From Agrococcus baldri (GTDB lineage Bacteria > Actinomycetota > Actinomycetes > Actinomycetales > Microbacteriaceae): a stretch of 64,000 bases of DNA. The stretch is from assembly GCA_007988785.1 (NCBI GenBank), contig BJUU01000013.1:18769-82768 (forward strand). Direction: 5' to 3'. Positions 43,788 to 53,616 of this stretch are shown here, in pieces; the first letter of the stretch is position 1; every line of letters starts with the position of its first letter. A program made the position numbers and the translations under genes. The notes under the pieces were generated by a model. It saw nothing but the letters and a program-made list of their open reading frames with translations. It was not told the origin of the DNA and searched no databases.

Positions 43788-46679
43788 TCAGCGAGCGTCG
43801 CGGGCGGCGATCGCCTCGACCTCGTCGAGCAGCTCCAGGAAGCCCATCGCCATCGCGTAGGGGGAGCGCTCCTGCGCATAGGCGAGCGCCGCCTGCCGCA
43901 CCGCCGGGTCGCGGTACCAGGGCTCGCGCAGCAGTGCCGCGATCGATGCCTGCGCGTCGGCCGGATCGAAGAAGCGGATCCACGCCTGGTCGCCGTAGTC
44001 GGCGGTGATGGTGTGCTCGTCGGGCAGGATCACCGGCAGCCCGTAGGTCGCCGCGAGGTGCATCGAGCCCGAGTTGAGGATGTGCCGGTAGGGCAGCACC
44101 GCCACGTCCGCCGCCGAGAACCAGTCGGCCACCTCGTCGTCCTCGATGAACCGCAGCGCGCTCGTGACCTGCACCTCGGTGGCGTCCAGCTGCTCGATCT
44201 CCGCCCGCACCGAGGGGGTGGGGTTGCCCGCCAGCAGCAGCTCGACGGGGTGCTCGTCCTGCAGCGCGGCAGCCGCCCCGAACAGGTGCTCGAGGCCCTT
44301 GTAGGGGCGCATCTGGCCGAAGAAGAGCACCTGCGTGCTCTCGGCCCCCGAGCCGATCGCGGCGCGCGCATCGGCCTGCGGCACGCCCGCGCCGTAGATG
44401 CCGGCGTACGACGAGTGCGGCAGCACGCGCAGCTTCTCTACCGGCAGCTCGTACAGCCCGCCGATCGCCTCCTGGGTGGTCGAGCCGAGCACGTGGATGA
44501 GGTGCGAGAGGTCGGCGAAGCCCTGGTGCAGGCGGATGGCCGCGTCGCGGAAGCGGGTGTCGTGCGGCAGCACGTTGTGCACCGTCCAGATGATGGGCCG
44601 CCCGGCCTCGCGCGCTCGGGCGAGCGCCTCGAGCACCTCGTCGACGATCTCCTCGGCATGGGCCGCATCCCTGGCCTTCTCCGTCACCGGGCTCGTCCAC
44701 TGCAGGTGCACGACGCCCTCGTGGCTCGAGCGCAGCTCGCTCACGAGCGCGCGCGGGTCGACGGTGCCGTCGAAGCGGGTGCCCTGGGCGCGGGCCGCGG
44801 TCTGCAGCATCGTCACGTAGGGGTTCGACATCCAGTTCGGGTACGCGTAGATGCGGCGATCCGCCGCGGCCGCGGGCGCTGCGGCGATGGGCGTGCCGTG
44901 CCGGCGCTCGGCGCGCAGCGTGACGGGGGAGGCCGACTCGAAGGCGAGGTGCAGCGCCGTCTCGCCCTGGCCGTGCAGCTGCTCGGGCAGCGAGCGGGCG
45001 ACGACCGGCACCTCGAGCGGGCCCCGGCCGCGACGCTCGCGCCGCAGCGTCACGGCGATCGAGCGGCCGGTCGCGGCGGTGCCGAGCACGAACCGCGCGC
45101 TCCAGCTGGTGGTCGCGCCGTCGGTGGCGCGCGCCCAGGCGGCCGCCACCCGCTGGAAGCGGCCGTCGGTCGACCGCAGCACGATCGAGAGCCGGTCGGC
45201 GACGTGCAGCGGATTCGAGAGCTCGATCTCGCCGCGCAGCACGAGGTGCTCGCCCTCGACCCGTGCGAGGGCGAGACGCGCATGGCGCAGCGGCAGCCCC
45301 TCGAGGATGGCCCAGGCGGCATCCGCCGTCTCGCTCTGCGGCCGGTGCAGCGGTGCGCTCGGCGGCGCGACCCGGCGCAGCGCCGGCTCCGGCACGCCGG
45401 CGAGGGCCTGCTGCACGCGGTCTGTCAGGTCGACGGCGTGCTCGTCCTCGATGAAGCCGTGGGCGATCGGCAGCAGGGCTCGTGAGACGAGCAGCTCCGC
45501 GGCCAGGTGCGCCTCGCGCTCGTCGTCGGGCTCGAGCAGCGCGGCAGCCTCGAGCGCCGCCTCGGCGACGATCGCCGCGGTGCGCGGGGAGGGCGCCACG
45601 AGCGGGCTCACGACCACGTCGGCAGACTTCGCATCCCACGAGCGCCGGGAGGAGGAGCCGAGGCGCGCGAGCGCCGCCGGCAGCCCTGCCCAGCGCCGGC
45701 TCGGGCCGCCGGCGGCGAAGAACCGCAGCGCCGCGGCGCGCACGGGATCGAGCTCGTCGAGGTCGTCGCCGAGCACCTCGACCATGCGGGCCGCCAGGCG
45801 CTCGATGCCCTCGACGAGCGAGCTGTCCTCGACCAGCGGCACGAGCTCGGCGCGCGTCCACCACTGGCCGAGCGTGTGCACGCCGACGTAGTGGAGCACG
45901 GCGGTGCGGTCGCCGTGCGCGACCACCTCGTCGATCGTCGCGGCCGCCTGCGACAGCCAGTCGCCGAGGGTGCTGGCCCGCAGGTAGTCGGCGCTGACGG
46001 TGCCCTCGTGGCGACGGTGCAGGTAGAGCTCGACCGGGGCGACCGCGATGCGGCCGGCGGCCAGCTGCAGCTGCAGCATCGGGTGGATGTCCTCGCACTG
46101 CACGCCCTCCGGGAAGCGCAGTCCGATCCGGTCGATCAGCGCGCGTCGGAAGAGCTTCGCCCACACCACGTGGTCCTCGAGCAGCGGCGGCATCTGGGCG
46201 ACCTCGTAGGTGGCCCAGCCGCGCGTGAACTGCGGCCCGTGCATCGTCCAGTAGCGGTTGCGATGCCGGTGCGAGCCCGAGAAGAAGTCGACGCCGATCG
46301 CGGTCGCCATCTCGACCTGCGAGGACTGCAGCGCGGCGGTCAGCACCTGCAGCGCCTCGGGCTCCAGCACGTCGTCGGAGTCGCAGAAGGCGATCAGGTC
46401 GCCGCGGGCGGTGTCGAGCCCCAGGTTGCGGGCGCGGCCGATGCCGCCGTTCTCGGTCTCGAGCACGCGGAACCGCGGATCGCGCTCCGCGTAGCGGCGC
46501 GCGACTCCCGCCGCGTCGTCGGGCGATCCGTCGATGACGAGCACCGCCTCCCAGGCTGTCCAGGTCTGCGCCAGGAACGAGTTGAGCAGCTCGGGCAGCA
46601 CCGCCTCCGTGCCGTACACGGGTACGATGATCGACACCAAGGACTGGTCGTTCCGGAAGTCGGACGGCGAGGTCAACAT
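43788..46679 (-). CDS. Two-domain glycosyltransferase (GT2 plus GT4-like)
   Basis: A 963-residue fusion. Residues ~14-230 are a GT2 domain: VSIIVPVYGTEAVLPELLNS, VLVIDGSPDD, GIGRARNLGLDTARGDLIAF and CDSDD as the metal motif. A middle region (~230-600) of helices and a beta-rich segment has no recognised family. Residues ~606-963 form a GT-B domain paralogous to 42674-43729: YAYPNWMSNPY, VHLQWTSPV, IIWTVHNVLPHDTR, LFFGQMRPYKGLEHL and VLPYRHILNSGSMHLA. One protein could thus add two successive sugars. The ATG at 46679 is used; an open frame continues upstream without family sequence. Confidence 0.9.
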   Translation of the reverse strand: MLTSPSDFRNDQSLVSIIVPVYGTEAVLPELLNSFLAQTWTAWEAVLVIDGSPDDAAGVARRYAERDPRFRVLETENGGIGRARNLGLDTARGDLIAFCDSDDVLEPEALQVLTAALQSSQVEMATAIGVDFFSGSHRHRNRYWTMHGPQFTRGWATYEVAQMPPLLEDHVVWAKLFRRALIDRIGLRFPEGVQCEDIHPMLQLQLAAGRIAVAPVELYLHRRHEGTVSADYLRASTLGDWLSQAAATIDEVVAHGDRTAVLHYVGVHTLGQWWTRAELVPLVEDSSLVEGIERLAARMVEVLGDDLDELDPVRAAALRFFAAGGPSRRWAGLPAALARLGSSSRRSWDAKSADVVVSPLVAPSPRTAAIVAEAALEAAALLEPDDEREAHLAAELLVSRALLPIAHGFIEDEHAVDLTDRVQQALAGVPEPALRRVAPPSAPLHRPQSETADAAWAILEGLPLRHARLALARVEGEHLVLRGEIELSNPLHVADRLSIVLRSTDGRFQRVAAAWARATDGATTSWSARFVLGTAATGRSIAVTLRRERRGRGPLEVPVVARSLPEQLHGQGETALHLAFESASPVTLRAERRHGTPIAAAPAAAADRRIYAYPNWMSNPYVTMLQTAARAQGTRFDGTVDPRALVSELRSSHEGVVHLQWTSPVTEKARDAAHAEEIVDEVLEALARAREAGRPIIWTVHNVLPHDTRFRDAAIRLHQGFADLSHLIHVLGSTTQEAIGGLYELPVEKLRVLPHSSYAGIYGAGVPQADARAAIGSGAESTQVLFFGQMRPYKGLEHLFGAAAALQDEHPVELLLAGNPTPSVRAEIEQLDATEVQVTSALRFIEDDEVADWFSAADVAVLPYRHILNSGSMHLAATYGLPVILPDEHTITADYGDQAWIRFFDPADAQASIAALLREPWYRDPAVRQAALAYAQERSPYAMAMGFLELLDEVEAIAARDAR

Positions 46680-46724
46680 GTGCTCCTGTTCGTCGGGATG
46701 CACGCCAAGTCTAGGGAGCACTGC

Positions 46725-48221
46725 GTGGTTCGAGCGGCCGAGACCAGCACACCGGCGGTCGGCGCTCCAGCAGTCAGCGTCGTCGTGCCGATGCGCGACG
46801 TGGGCGAGTGGGTCTCGCAGACCGTCGACTCGCTGCGCAGGCAGACGCTCGCCGACATCGAGGTGCTGCTGGTCGACGACGGCTCGAGCGACGACACCGT
46901 CGAGCGGGCCGAGGCCGCCATCGACGGCGACCCGCGGTTCACGATCCTGCACGGCGAGGGGGCGGGGGCCGCGCGCGCCAGGAACCTCGCCATCAGCCGA
47001 GCCCGTGGCGACTACCTGGCCTTCGCAGACGGCGACGACATCATCCCCGTCGATGCCTACCGCATCCTCATCGACCAGGCGCGCAGCACCGGCGCCGAGA
47101 TGGTGATCGGCAACCACCTCGTGATGGAGCCGCAGCGGCTCACGACGCGCGACCAGAGCCTGCCGATCTACGGCGAGGTCCGCACCGGGCTCATGATCGC
47201 CGACGAACCGCGCTTCCTGCGCGACCGGGTCTGCTGGAACCGCATCATCCGGCGCGCCAGCTGGCACTCGGCGCGGCTCGAGTTCGCCGACTCGCGCCGC
47301 TCGAACGACATCCAGGCCATGACGCATGCCTACTGCGCCTTCGCCTTCGACGTGGTGCCGCAGCCCGTCTACGCCTACCGCCGCCGCATCGGCTCGACCT
47401 CGATGACCTCGTCGAAGCAGCAGCCGGGGCCGCTGCGCGACCACTTCCTGCAGGAGATCGCGTGCCGTGAGGCCGTGCAGCGGCTGCGCAACGGCCGGCT
47501 CACGGAGCGCTACTACGCGGGCATCCTCGAGTTCGACATCTGGGCGCACGGCACCGCCGCGGTGCTCGACGAGTCGCCCGAGTTCGACGAGGCCCGCGAC
47601 CTGCTGGTCGAGCTGGTCGCCGCGGCACCGCGCGGCTCCTTCGCCGCCCTCGACCCCATCCGCAGGCTCGTCTACGGCCTGATCGCCCGCCGCTCCTGGG
47701 GGCTCGCACGGGCCATCGTCGCCTCGCACGAGGGCACCATCGAGGCCTTCGCGGCGCGCGACCTCGACGCGCAGATCTCAGCGGCGGTGCTCGCGGACCG
47801 CGATGCGCACCGGGCCCTCGCGATCGTGCTGCAGGCAGAGCTCATCGCGCCGATGGCCGATCCGACCACGCCCGACGCCGAGACGGTGCGTCTGCACGGC
47901 CTGCTCGCCGACGTCGTGGGCGCCGGCATCTCGCCCGCGGCGCTCACCCGCCACATGCGCGCCCTCGTCGCACTGCCGGAGGGCGCATCCGTCGCCGTCA
48001 TCCGTGCCGCCGCCGCGCACGCGATCGAGGCGGGCTCGCTCGGCACCAGCGCGCGCAAGCTGCGCGACGTCGCCGCCGCGGCCGCGCGCGGCCAGGTGCG
48101 CACCAGCCTGCGCGCCGCGAGGGCCATCCGCCCCCACGACCTCGCGACCATCGCCAAGGAGGTGCGGCCGCAGCACGTGCGGCTGGCGCTGCGGCGCCTC
48201 GCGAGCAGGGTGCGCCGATGA
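46725..48221 (+). CDS. Family 2 glycosyltransferase
   Basis: 498 residues. The GT2 domain occupies ~15-240: VSVVVPMRDVGEWVSQTVDS, VLLVDDGSSDDTVE, GAARARNLAISRARGDYLAF and ADGDDIIP. The RVCWNRIIRRASW and RRSNDIQAM segments are shared with the GT2 domain of 54507-57110, so the two are paralogues. A helical C-terminal ~250 residues has no known family. The GTG at 46725 has AGGGAG 7 nt upstream. It is divergent from the two-domain transferase across only 45 bp. Confidence 0.88.
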   Translation: MVRAAETSTPAVGAPAVSVVVPMRDVGEWVSQTVDSLRRQTLADIEVLLVDDGSSDDTVERAEAAIDGDPRFTILHGEGAGAARARNLAISRARGDYLAFADGDDIIPVDAYRILIDQARSTGAEMVIGNHLVMEPQRLTTRDQSLPIYGEVRTGLMIADEPRFLRDRVCWNRIIRRASWHSARLEFADSRRSNDIQAMTHAYCAFAFDVVPQPVYAYRRRIGSTSMTSSKQQPGPLRDHFLQEIACREAVQRLRNGRLTERYYAGILEFDIWAHGTAAVLDESPEFDEARDLLVELVAAAPRGSFAALDPIRRLVYGLIARRSWGLARAIVASHEGTIEAFAARDLDAQISAAVLADRDAHRALAIVLQAELIAPMADPTTPDAETVRLHGLLADVVGAGISPAALTRHMRALVALPEGASVAVIRAAAAHAIEAGSLGTSARKLRDVAAAAARGQVRTSLRAARAIRPHDLATIAKEVRPQHVRLALRRLASRVRR

Positions 48222-49324
48222 GCGGCGACGTGCCGACCCGCATCGTCATCTTCCCCGCCTGGCAGGACAACCCCTACCTCAACCTGCTGCACCTCGCGAC
48301 CGGTGCAGCCGGCTACTGGCTCGATCGCGTGAAGACGCTCGACGACGCGCTCGCCGGCATCGCCGAGGATCCGGCCGACACGATCCTGCACATGAACTGG
48401 ACCTCGCCGATCTGCCAGGAGACGCCTGACCCGCTCGAGGCGCGCGAGCGTGTCGACCGCTTCGTGGGCGCGCTCGAGGAGGGGGTGCGCGCCGGGCTGA
48501 AGATCATCTGGACGGTGCACAACACGCTGCCGCACGACGTCGTCCACCCCGAGCTCGAGCTCGAGCTGCACGAGGCGCTCGCGCGCCTGGCGCACGCCGT
48601 GCACATCATCAACCCCGGCACGGCGGATGCCGTCTCGGAGCACTACGCGCTGCCGCCGGAGCGCACGCGCTGCATCCCGCACTCGAGCTACCAGGGCGTC
48701 TACGGCTCGCCCGTCGAGCGCCGCGCCGCCCGGCGCCGCTTCGGCCTCGCGGACGACGAGCTCGCGGTGCTCTTCCTCGGGCAGCTGCGCCCCTACAAGG
48801 GCGTGCTCGACCTGCTGCGCGCGGCGAGCGCCGCCCAGCGGCAGCGGGGCAGCCGCGTCGTGCTGCTGCTCGCGGGCAAGGCCCGCCCCGAGGATGTCGC
48901 GGCGCTCGACGCCGCCATGCCGCTCGACGTGCGGGTGGTGCGGCACTTCGCCTTCGTGCCCGACGGGCAGACGCCCTGGTGGTTCGGCGCCGCCGACCTG
49001 GTGGCGCTGCCGTACCGCAACATCCTCAACTCGGGCTCGATGCTGCTGGCCCAGACCTTCGGGGCGCCGGTGCTGGTGCCGGACGAGCCGCACGTGGTCG
49101 CGCACCACGGCGACGAGCGCTGGGTGCGGCTCTACGACCGCGCGCGGCCGGTCGAGGCGCTCGCCGAGGCGATCGCCGCCGCCCCGATCGATGATGCGGA
49201 TGCGCGACAGGCGGCCTTCGACGCGGCGCGCGCCTGGAGCCCCTACCGGATGTCGCAGGCGATGCTGCAGCTGGTGCGCGACGTGCAGGCGGGCAGGACG
49301 GTCAGCGAGCTCAGCTCGGCATGA
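48218..49324 (+). CDS. GT-B glycosyltransferase, locus paralogue 2
   Basis: 368 residues, with the same ordered motifs as 42674-43729: RIVIFPAWQDNPYLNLLHL, ILHMNWTSP, IIWTVHNTLPHDV, IPHSSYQGVYG, LFLGQLRPYKGVLDL and VALPYRNILNSGSMLLA. The start overlaps the GT2 gene stop by 4 nt, so the pair is one operon that alternates a GT2 with a GT-B enzyme, as inside the two-domain fusion. The 3' end overlaps the end of the convergent ABC ATPase gene by 14 bp. Confidence 0.87.
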   Translation: MSGDVPTRIVIFPAWQDNPYLNLLHLATGAAGYWLDRVKTLDDALAGIAEDPADTILHMNWTSPICQETPDPLEARERVDRFVGALEEGVRAGLKIIWTVHNTLPHDVVHPELELELHEALARLAHAVHIINPGTADAVSEHYALPPERTRCIPHSSYQGVYGSPVERRAARRRFGLADDELAVLFLGQLRPYKGVLDLLRAASAAQRQRGSRVVLLLAGKARPEDVAALDAAMPLDVRVVRHFAFVPDGQTPWWFGAADLVALPYRNILNSGSMLLAQTFGAPVLVPDEPHVVAHHGDERWVRLYDRARPVEALAEAIAAAPIDDADARQAAFDAARAWSPYRMSQAMLQLVRDVQAGRTVSELSSA

Positions 49325-50549
49325 GGCGCAGCGTGCCGGTGGCGGTGTCGTCGCCGCTGCGCAGCGACTCGAAGCCCGAGGGCAGGTAGAGCGTGCCGCC
49401 GCTCGTGCTGTGCCCGCCGTGGTTCACGCCGAAGCGCTTCGCGCCCCACACCTTGTCGGCCGGGATCTCTGCGCCCTCGGCACGGACATCCGCCACCACG
49501 TGGTAGCCGCCGGCGCGCACCGGCAGGGAGGCGATGCGGATGTCGACGGAGCCGTGGCCCGCGGGCAGCCGCTCCGGCAGCCACTCGCGGTCGTGCCCGG
49601 TGATGTTGAACACCGCGGTCTGCTGCGCGTCGCGGATCGAGATGGCGAAGTCTGGGCGCTCGATCGGCTCGTGGGCGAGGAACGACAGCCGCACGGTGAC
49701 GGGGCGCGTCGGGTCGACCGCGTCGAGCGGCGTGCCGTCCTCGCGCAGCAGCTCGATGTCGGTGAACTGCACCTCGCCGCTGCCGAAGCGCTTGATGCCG
49801 TCGCCCAGGTCGACGGGCCGCTCGGCCTCGCCGGTGTAGCGGTCGACGATGTCGCTCGCGGTGCCGACCGCCTGCAGCTCGCCGTTCTCGAGCCACGCGG
49901 CGCGGTCGCAGAAGGTGCGCATGGTGCCCATCGAGTGCGAGACGACCACGACGGTCTTGCCCTCGGCCTTGAGGTCGTCGAACTTCTGCAGGCACTTCGC
50001 CTGGAAGTCCTTGTCGCCCACCGCGAGCACCTCGTCGACGAGCATGAGGTCGGGCTCGGTGTGGATGGCGACGGCGAAGCCCAGCCGCACGTACATGCCG
50101 GAGGAGTAGTTCTTCACCGGGTGGTCGATGAAGCGCTCGACGCCGGCGAACTCGATCATCGAGTCGAGCTTGCGGTCGACCTCGCTGTCGCTCATGCCCA
50201 GGATGGCGGCGTTGAGGTAGATGTTCTCGCGCCCGGTGAGCTCCGGGTGGAAGCCCGAGCCGACCTCGAGCATGGCGGCCATGCGGCCGCGCGAGGCGAC
50301 CGTGCCGGTGTTCGGCTGCAGGATGCCGGCGATGCACTTCAGCAGCGTCGACTTGCCGGAGCCGTTGAGCCCCAGCAGGCCGAAGGTCTCGCCCTGCTGC
50401 ACGTCGAGCGAGACGTCGCGCAGCGCCCAGAACTCCTCGTACTTCGCACGCCCGCCCTTGAGCACGGTCGCCTTGATCGACTGGTTGCGGTCGTGGTAGA
50501 CGCGGAAGGTCTTCGAGACGTTCCGCACCTCGACGGCGTTGCCGCTCAT
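49311..50549 (-). CDS. wzt: Polysaccharide ABC exporter, ATPase subunit
   Basis: 412 residues. Walker A GLNGSGKST (60-68), YSSGMYVRLGFAVA as the signature region (~148-161), Walker B LMLVDEVLAVGD (~168-179) and the switch VVSHSMGTM. This variant of the signature is typical of Wzt/TagH exporters. The extra ~160-residue C-terminal domain is beta-rich and resembles the Wzt carbohydrate-binding domain that recognises the finished glycan. The ATG overlaps the permease stop (TGATG). It drives export of lipid-linked polysaccharide. Confidence 0.93.
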   Translation of the reverse strand: MSGNAVEVRNVSKTFRVYHDRNQSIKATVLKGGRAKYEEFWALRDVSLDVQQGETFGLLGLNGSGKSTLLKCIAGILQPNTGTVASRGRMAAMLEVGSGFHPELTGRENIYLNAAILGMSDSEVDRKLDSMIEFAGVERFIDHPVKNYSSGMYVRLGFAVAIHTEPDLMLVDEVLAVGDKDFQAKCLQKFDDLKAEGKTVVVVSHSMGTMRTFCDRAAWLENGELQAVGTASDIVDRYTGEAERPVDLGDGIKRFGSGEVQFTDIELLREDGTPLDAVDPTRPVTVRLSFLAHEPIERPDFAISIRDAQQTAVFNITGHDREWLPERLPAGHGSVDIRIASLPVRAGGYHVVADVRAEGAEIPADKVWGAKRFGVNHGGHSTSGGTLYLPSGFESLRSGDDTATGTLRLMPS

Positions 50550-51421
50550 CACAGCTCCTCCACGATCCTTGCCTGGTAGCGGCTGTAGACGAACAGCCCG
50601 ACGATCAACGTGCCCGCGGCCCACAGGGTGAGCGAGAGCAGCGTCTGCCACTCGGGGAACGCGAAGTCGTAGAGCACCCGCCGGTAGGCGGTGAGGAACT
50701 GGTAGATCGGGTTGGCCTCGAACAGCGCCAGCAGCGGCACGGGCCCGCCCAGGAACGTGTAGCCGCCGGCGTCGAGCGTCTCGACCTGCACCGTCTCGAT
50801 GACGTTGCGGGGGATCATGATGCCGGATGCGTAGAAGAAGACCTGGGTGAGGATGCCCCAGAAGTGCTCGATGTCGCGGAAGTAGACGATGCCGATCGCC
50901 AGCACCAGGCCGACGCCGTAGATGAACACCGTGGTGAGGGCGATGAGCGGCACGAGCATCCAGATGCGCAGCAGGATCTCCCAGCCGCCCAGCACGCCGC
51001 AGATGACCGCCACGACCGCGATCTCCGTCAGGTAGGTGGCCGCGCGGGCCAGCACCTTCGACGCCGGCAGCGTCCAGCGGGGGAGCGCCACCTTCTTCAG
51101 CAGGCCCTGGTAGCCGAGGAACGACTGCATCGCCTCGCGGATGCCGATGTTGATGAAGCCCCAGGTGACGATGCCGACGCCGAGCCAGAGGGCGAAGATG
51201 TGCAGGCCGGAGTTGATGCCCGGCTCCGGCTGGGCGCGGAAGAGCAGCCCGAAGACGAGGCCGTAGATGGCGATCTGCGCGAGCGGGTTGATGAGCGACC
51301 AGACGCGGCCGAGCATCGTGCGCTTGTACTCGGAGCGGATCTCGCGCAGCGTCAGGTTCTTCAGCAGGTTCAGCGTGATCCTGCGAGAGCGTGATCGCGC
51401 AGGCTCAGCGGTCGCCGACAT
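50549..51421 (-). CDS. wzm: Polysaccharide ABC exporter, permease subunit
   Basis: 290 residues with six hydrophobic segments and the ABC-2 type pattern of Wzm/TagG: a cytoplasmic LTLREIRSEYKRTMLGRVWS, INPLAQIAIYGLVFGLLF, YFRDIEHFWGILTQVFFYAS and PLLALFEANPIYQFLTAYR. It is cotranscribed with the ATPase that follows. It forms the membrane channel that moves undecaprenyl-linked glycan outward for LCP-dependent attachment. Confidence 0.93.
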   Translation of the reverse strand: MSATAEPARSRSRRITLNLLKNLTLREIRSEYKRTMLGRVWSLINPLAQIAIYGLVFGLLFRAQPEPGINSGLHIFALWLGVGIVTWGFINIGIREAMQSFLGYQGLLKKVALPRWTLPASKVLARAATYLTEIAVVAVICGVLGGWEILLRIWMLVPLIALTTVFIYGVGLVLAIGIVYFRDIEHFWGILTQVFFYASGIMIPRNVIETVQVETLDAGGYTFLGGPVPLLALFEANPIYQFLTAYRRVLYDFAFPEWQTLLSLTLWAAGTLIVGLFVYSRYQARIVEEL

Positions 51422-51481
51422 GCTCCTCCACTCGCCCGGCCCGAACCGGGCAACTCACGCGCATGACGATACCACCGGGAC

Positions 51482-53560
51482 TCACAGCCCGGCCGCCCGG
51501 CGGATGCGCTCCGTCAGCTCCGGGCCGAACGAGGCCTGGTAGGTGCCGGTGGTGTGGCCGACCGAGTCGCGGTAGACGATGACGCCGCCGATCACGGTCG
51601 GGCAGGTGCCGTCGACGCAGAAGCGGTCGCGCACCTCGACCAGCTGCGCGCGCTGCTCGAGCTCGACGGCGCCCACGAGCGGGTCGGCGGGCTCCATCGC
51701 CTGCTCGAGCGGCGTCGCGCAGCCCACGCTCGCATCGACGCCGACGCGCTGCACGCACGCCATCGCATCCTCGGAGACCGTCGGCACATCCTCGATCGCC
51801 AGCACCTGGGTGCCCGCGTCGAGCGCATCGCCCCAGGCCGAGGCGTGCGCCGCGGCGGCGTCGCCCTCGCCGCCCGCCCAGCGAGCCGCGGCGGTGAGGA
51901 TGACGTCGTACTCGCCGCTCGAGAGCCGCTCGTCGATCTCCTGCATGGGCCCGGCGCACTCGCTCGCCTCGTTGTCGTCGCGCCACTGGCAGCCGAAGCC
52001 GACGAAGGTGTCGAGCCGCCAGCCGAGGTCGTCGAGCTGGGGCAGCAGGCCGGGGAGGAGCATCGCGGCGTGGCTGTCGCCCACCAGCGCGATGCGCGGG
52101 GCATCCTCGGCCTCGCTGCCGTACGAGCAGGTCTGCGCCTCGGAGCCCTCGGTGCGCCAGCAGTCGTAGGCGCCGCCGGTGTCCTCGGTGAGCGTGTCCA
52201 CCGACGGCACGAGCGTGCCGCTGAGGTCCTCGGGCGAGCAGTCGTTCGCGAGGTAGTCGGCCCCGAAGCACCCCTCGGCGGCGACCTGCTCCTGGCCGAC
52301 GGCCTGCGCGGGCCGCGTCAGCTCGTTCGTGACCGCGACGCCGCCCGTGACGATGACGGCGGCTGCGGCGACCCATCCGATCACGACGCGCGGGCGCCAG
52401 CGCCAGCGCTCGGTGAGCCACGCGGACTTCCGCGCCGGGTCCTCGACCCAGCGGAACGAGGCCCACGACAGCAGCAGCGTCGCGGCGAGCGCGATCGCGT
52501 AGAGCTCGATCGAGTCGGGCGGCAGCAGCGCGGCGCCGAGGATGATGACCGGGAAGTGCCAGAGGTAGAGCGAGTAGGAGATGTCGCCCAGGAACTGCGC
52601 GACGCGGTTCGTGATGACGACGTTGACGCGCTCGTAGGCCCGGCCGCCCTCGACGCCCGCCCAGATGACGAGCGCGGTCGAGAGCACCGGCAGCAGGCCG
52701 CTGGGTGCGGGGAAGCCGGGTGCGGGCAGCACGACGAAGCAGCTGAGCACGATGCCGGCGGTGCCCGCGAGGCCGGCCCACGGAGCGAGCGCGGCGGGGA
52801 TGCGCAGCCTCGTGGTCTGCACGACGATCGCGACGATCGCGCCGATGCCGAGCTCCCAGGCGCGGGACAGCGTCGAGAAGTAGGCGATGTCGGGCGCGGT
52901 GGCGGTCTCGTGCACGGCCCATGCGAGCGATGCGATCGAGATGAGCGCTGCCGAGCCGAACAGCACCCGCCGGCGGCCCTTCGTGCCGCCCGCGACGCGC
53001 GCGGCGAGCCACAGCACGAGCACCATCACGATCGGCCACACGATGTAGAACTGCTCCTCGACCGAGAGCGACCAGTAGTGCTGCAGCGGCGAGGGAGCCT
53101 GCCCGGCCGCGAAGTAGTCGGTGCCGACGGCGGCGAGCCGCCAGTTGACCGTGAAGAGGGCGGCGAAGGCCGCGTCGATGGCGGCCGAGAGCGCGCGCGG
53201 CTGCGGCAGCAGGAACGCCGCCGCCGTCACAGTGACCGCCAGCACCAGCAGCGCCGCGGGCATCAGCCGCTTGATGCGGCGCCGGTAGAAGTCGAGGAAG
53301 GAGATGCGGCCGGTGCGCTCGTGCTCGCGGATGAGCAGCCCCGTGATCAGGAAGCCGGAGATCACGAAGAAGACGTCGACGCCCACGAAGCCGCCGATCG
53401 GCCAGCCGGCCAGATGGTTCGCGATGACGCTGACGACCGCGATCATGCGCAGTCCCTGGATGTCCCTGCGCTGCACGCGGGTCGGGGTGGTACCGGAGAT
53501 GATGGCCTCTTGGTCGATGTCTGGGCACGGCGACGCCCGGGTCCTGCTCGGCGCGCCCAT
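51482..53560 (-). CDS. OafA/YrhL-type membrane acyltransferase with SGNH domain
   Basis: About 692 residues. The N-terminal acyltransferase-3 domain has ten or so helices with RDIQGLRMIAVVSVIANHL, FFVISGFLITGLL, FYRRRIKRLMPAAL, WSLSVEEQFYIVWP and GDISYSLYLWHFPVI. An extracellular SGNH-like domain follows with IALVGDSHAAML. It probably O-acetylates the surface glycan: AT3 passes the acetyl across the membrane and SGNH transfers it. The ATG at 53560 is one option; a GTG at 53590 is also in frame, and neither has a well-spaced ribosome site. Confidence 0.9.
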   Translation of the reverse strand: MGAPSRTRASPCPDIDQEAIISGTTPTRVQRRDIQGLRMIAVVSVIANHLAGWPIGGFVGVDVFFVISGFLITGLLIREHERTGRISFLDFYRRRIKRLMPAALLVLAVTVTAAAFLLPQPRALSAAIDAAFAALFTVNWRLAAVGTDYFAAGQAPSPLQHYWSLSVEEQFYIVWPIVMVLVLWLAARVAGGTKGRRRVLFGSAALISIASLAWAVHETATAPDIAYFSTLSRAWELGIGAIVAIVVQTTRLRIPAALAPWAGLAGTAGIVLSCFVVLPAPGFPAPSGLLPVLSTALVIWAGVEGGRAYERVNVVITNRVAQFLGDISYSLYLWHFPVIILGAALLPPDSIELYAIALAATLLLSWASFRWVEDPARKSAWLTERWRWRPRVVIGWVAAAAVIVTGGVAVTNELTRPAQAVGQEQVAAEGCFGADYLANDCSPEDLSGTLVPSVDTLTEDTGGAYDCWRTEGSEAQTCSYGSEAEDAPRIALVGDSHAAMLLPGLLPQLDDLGWRLDTFVGFGCQWRDDNEASECAGPMQEIDERLSSGEYDVILTAAARWAGGEGDAAAAHASAWGDALDAGTQVLAIEDVPTVSEDAMACVQRVGVDASVGCATPLEQAMEPADPLVGAVELEQRAQLVEVRDRFCVDGTCPTVIGGVIVYRDSVGHTTGTYQASFGPELTERIRRAAGL

Positions 53561-53616
53561 CGATGATACCGGCACGCCTCCGGGCCGCACCGCCCTGGGC
53601 GACCTATGCTCGCCGC

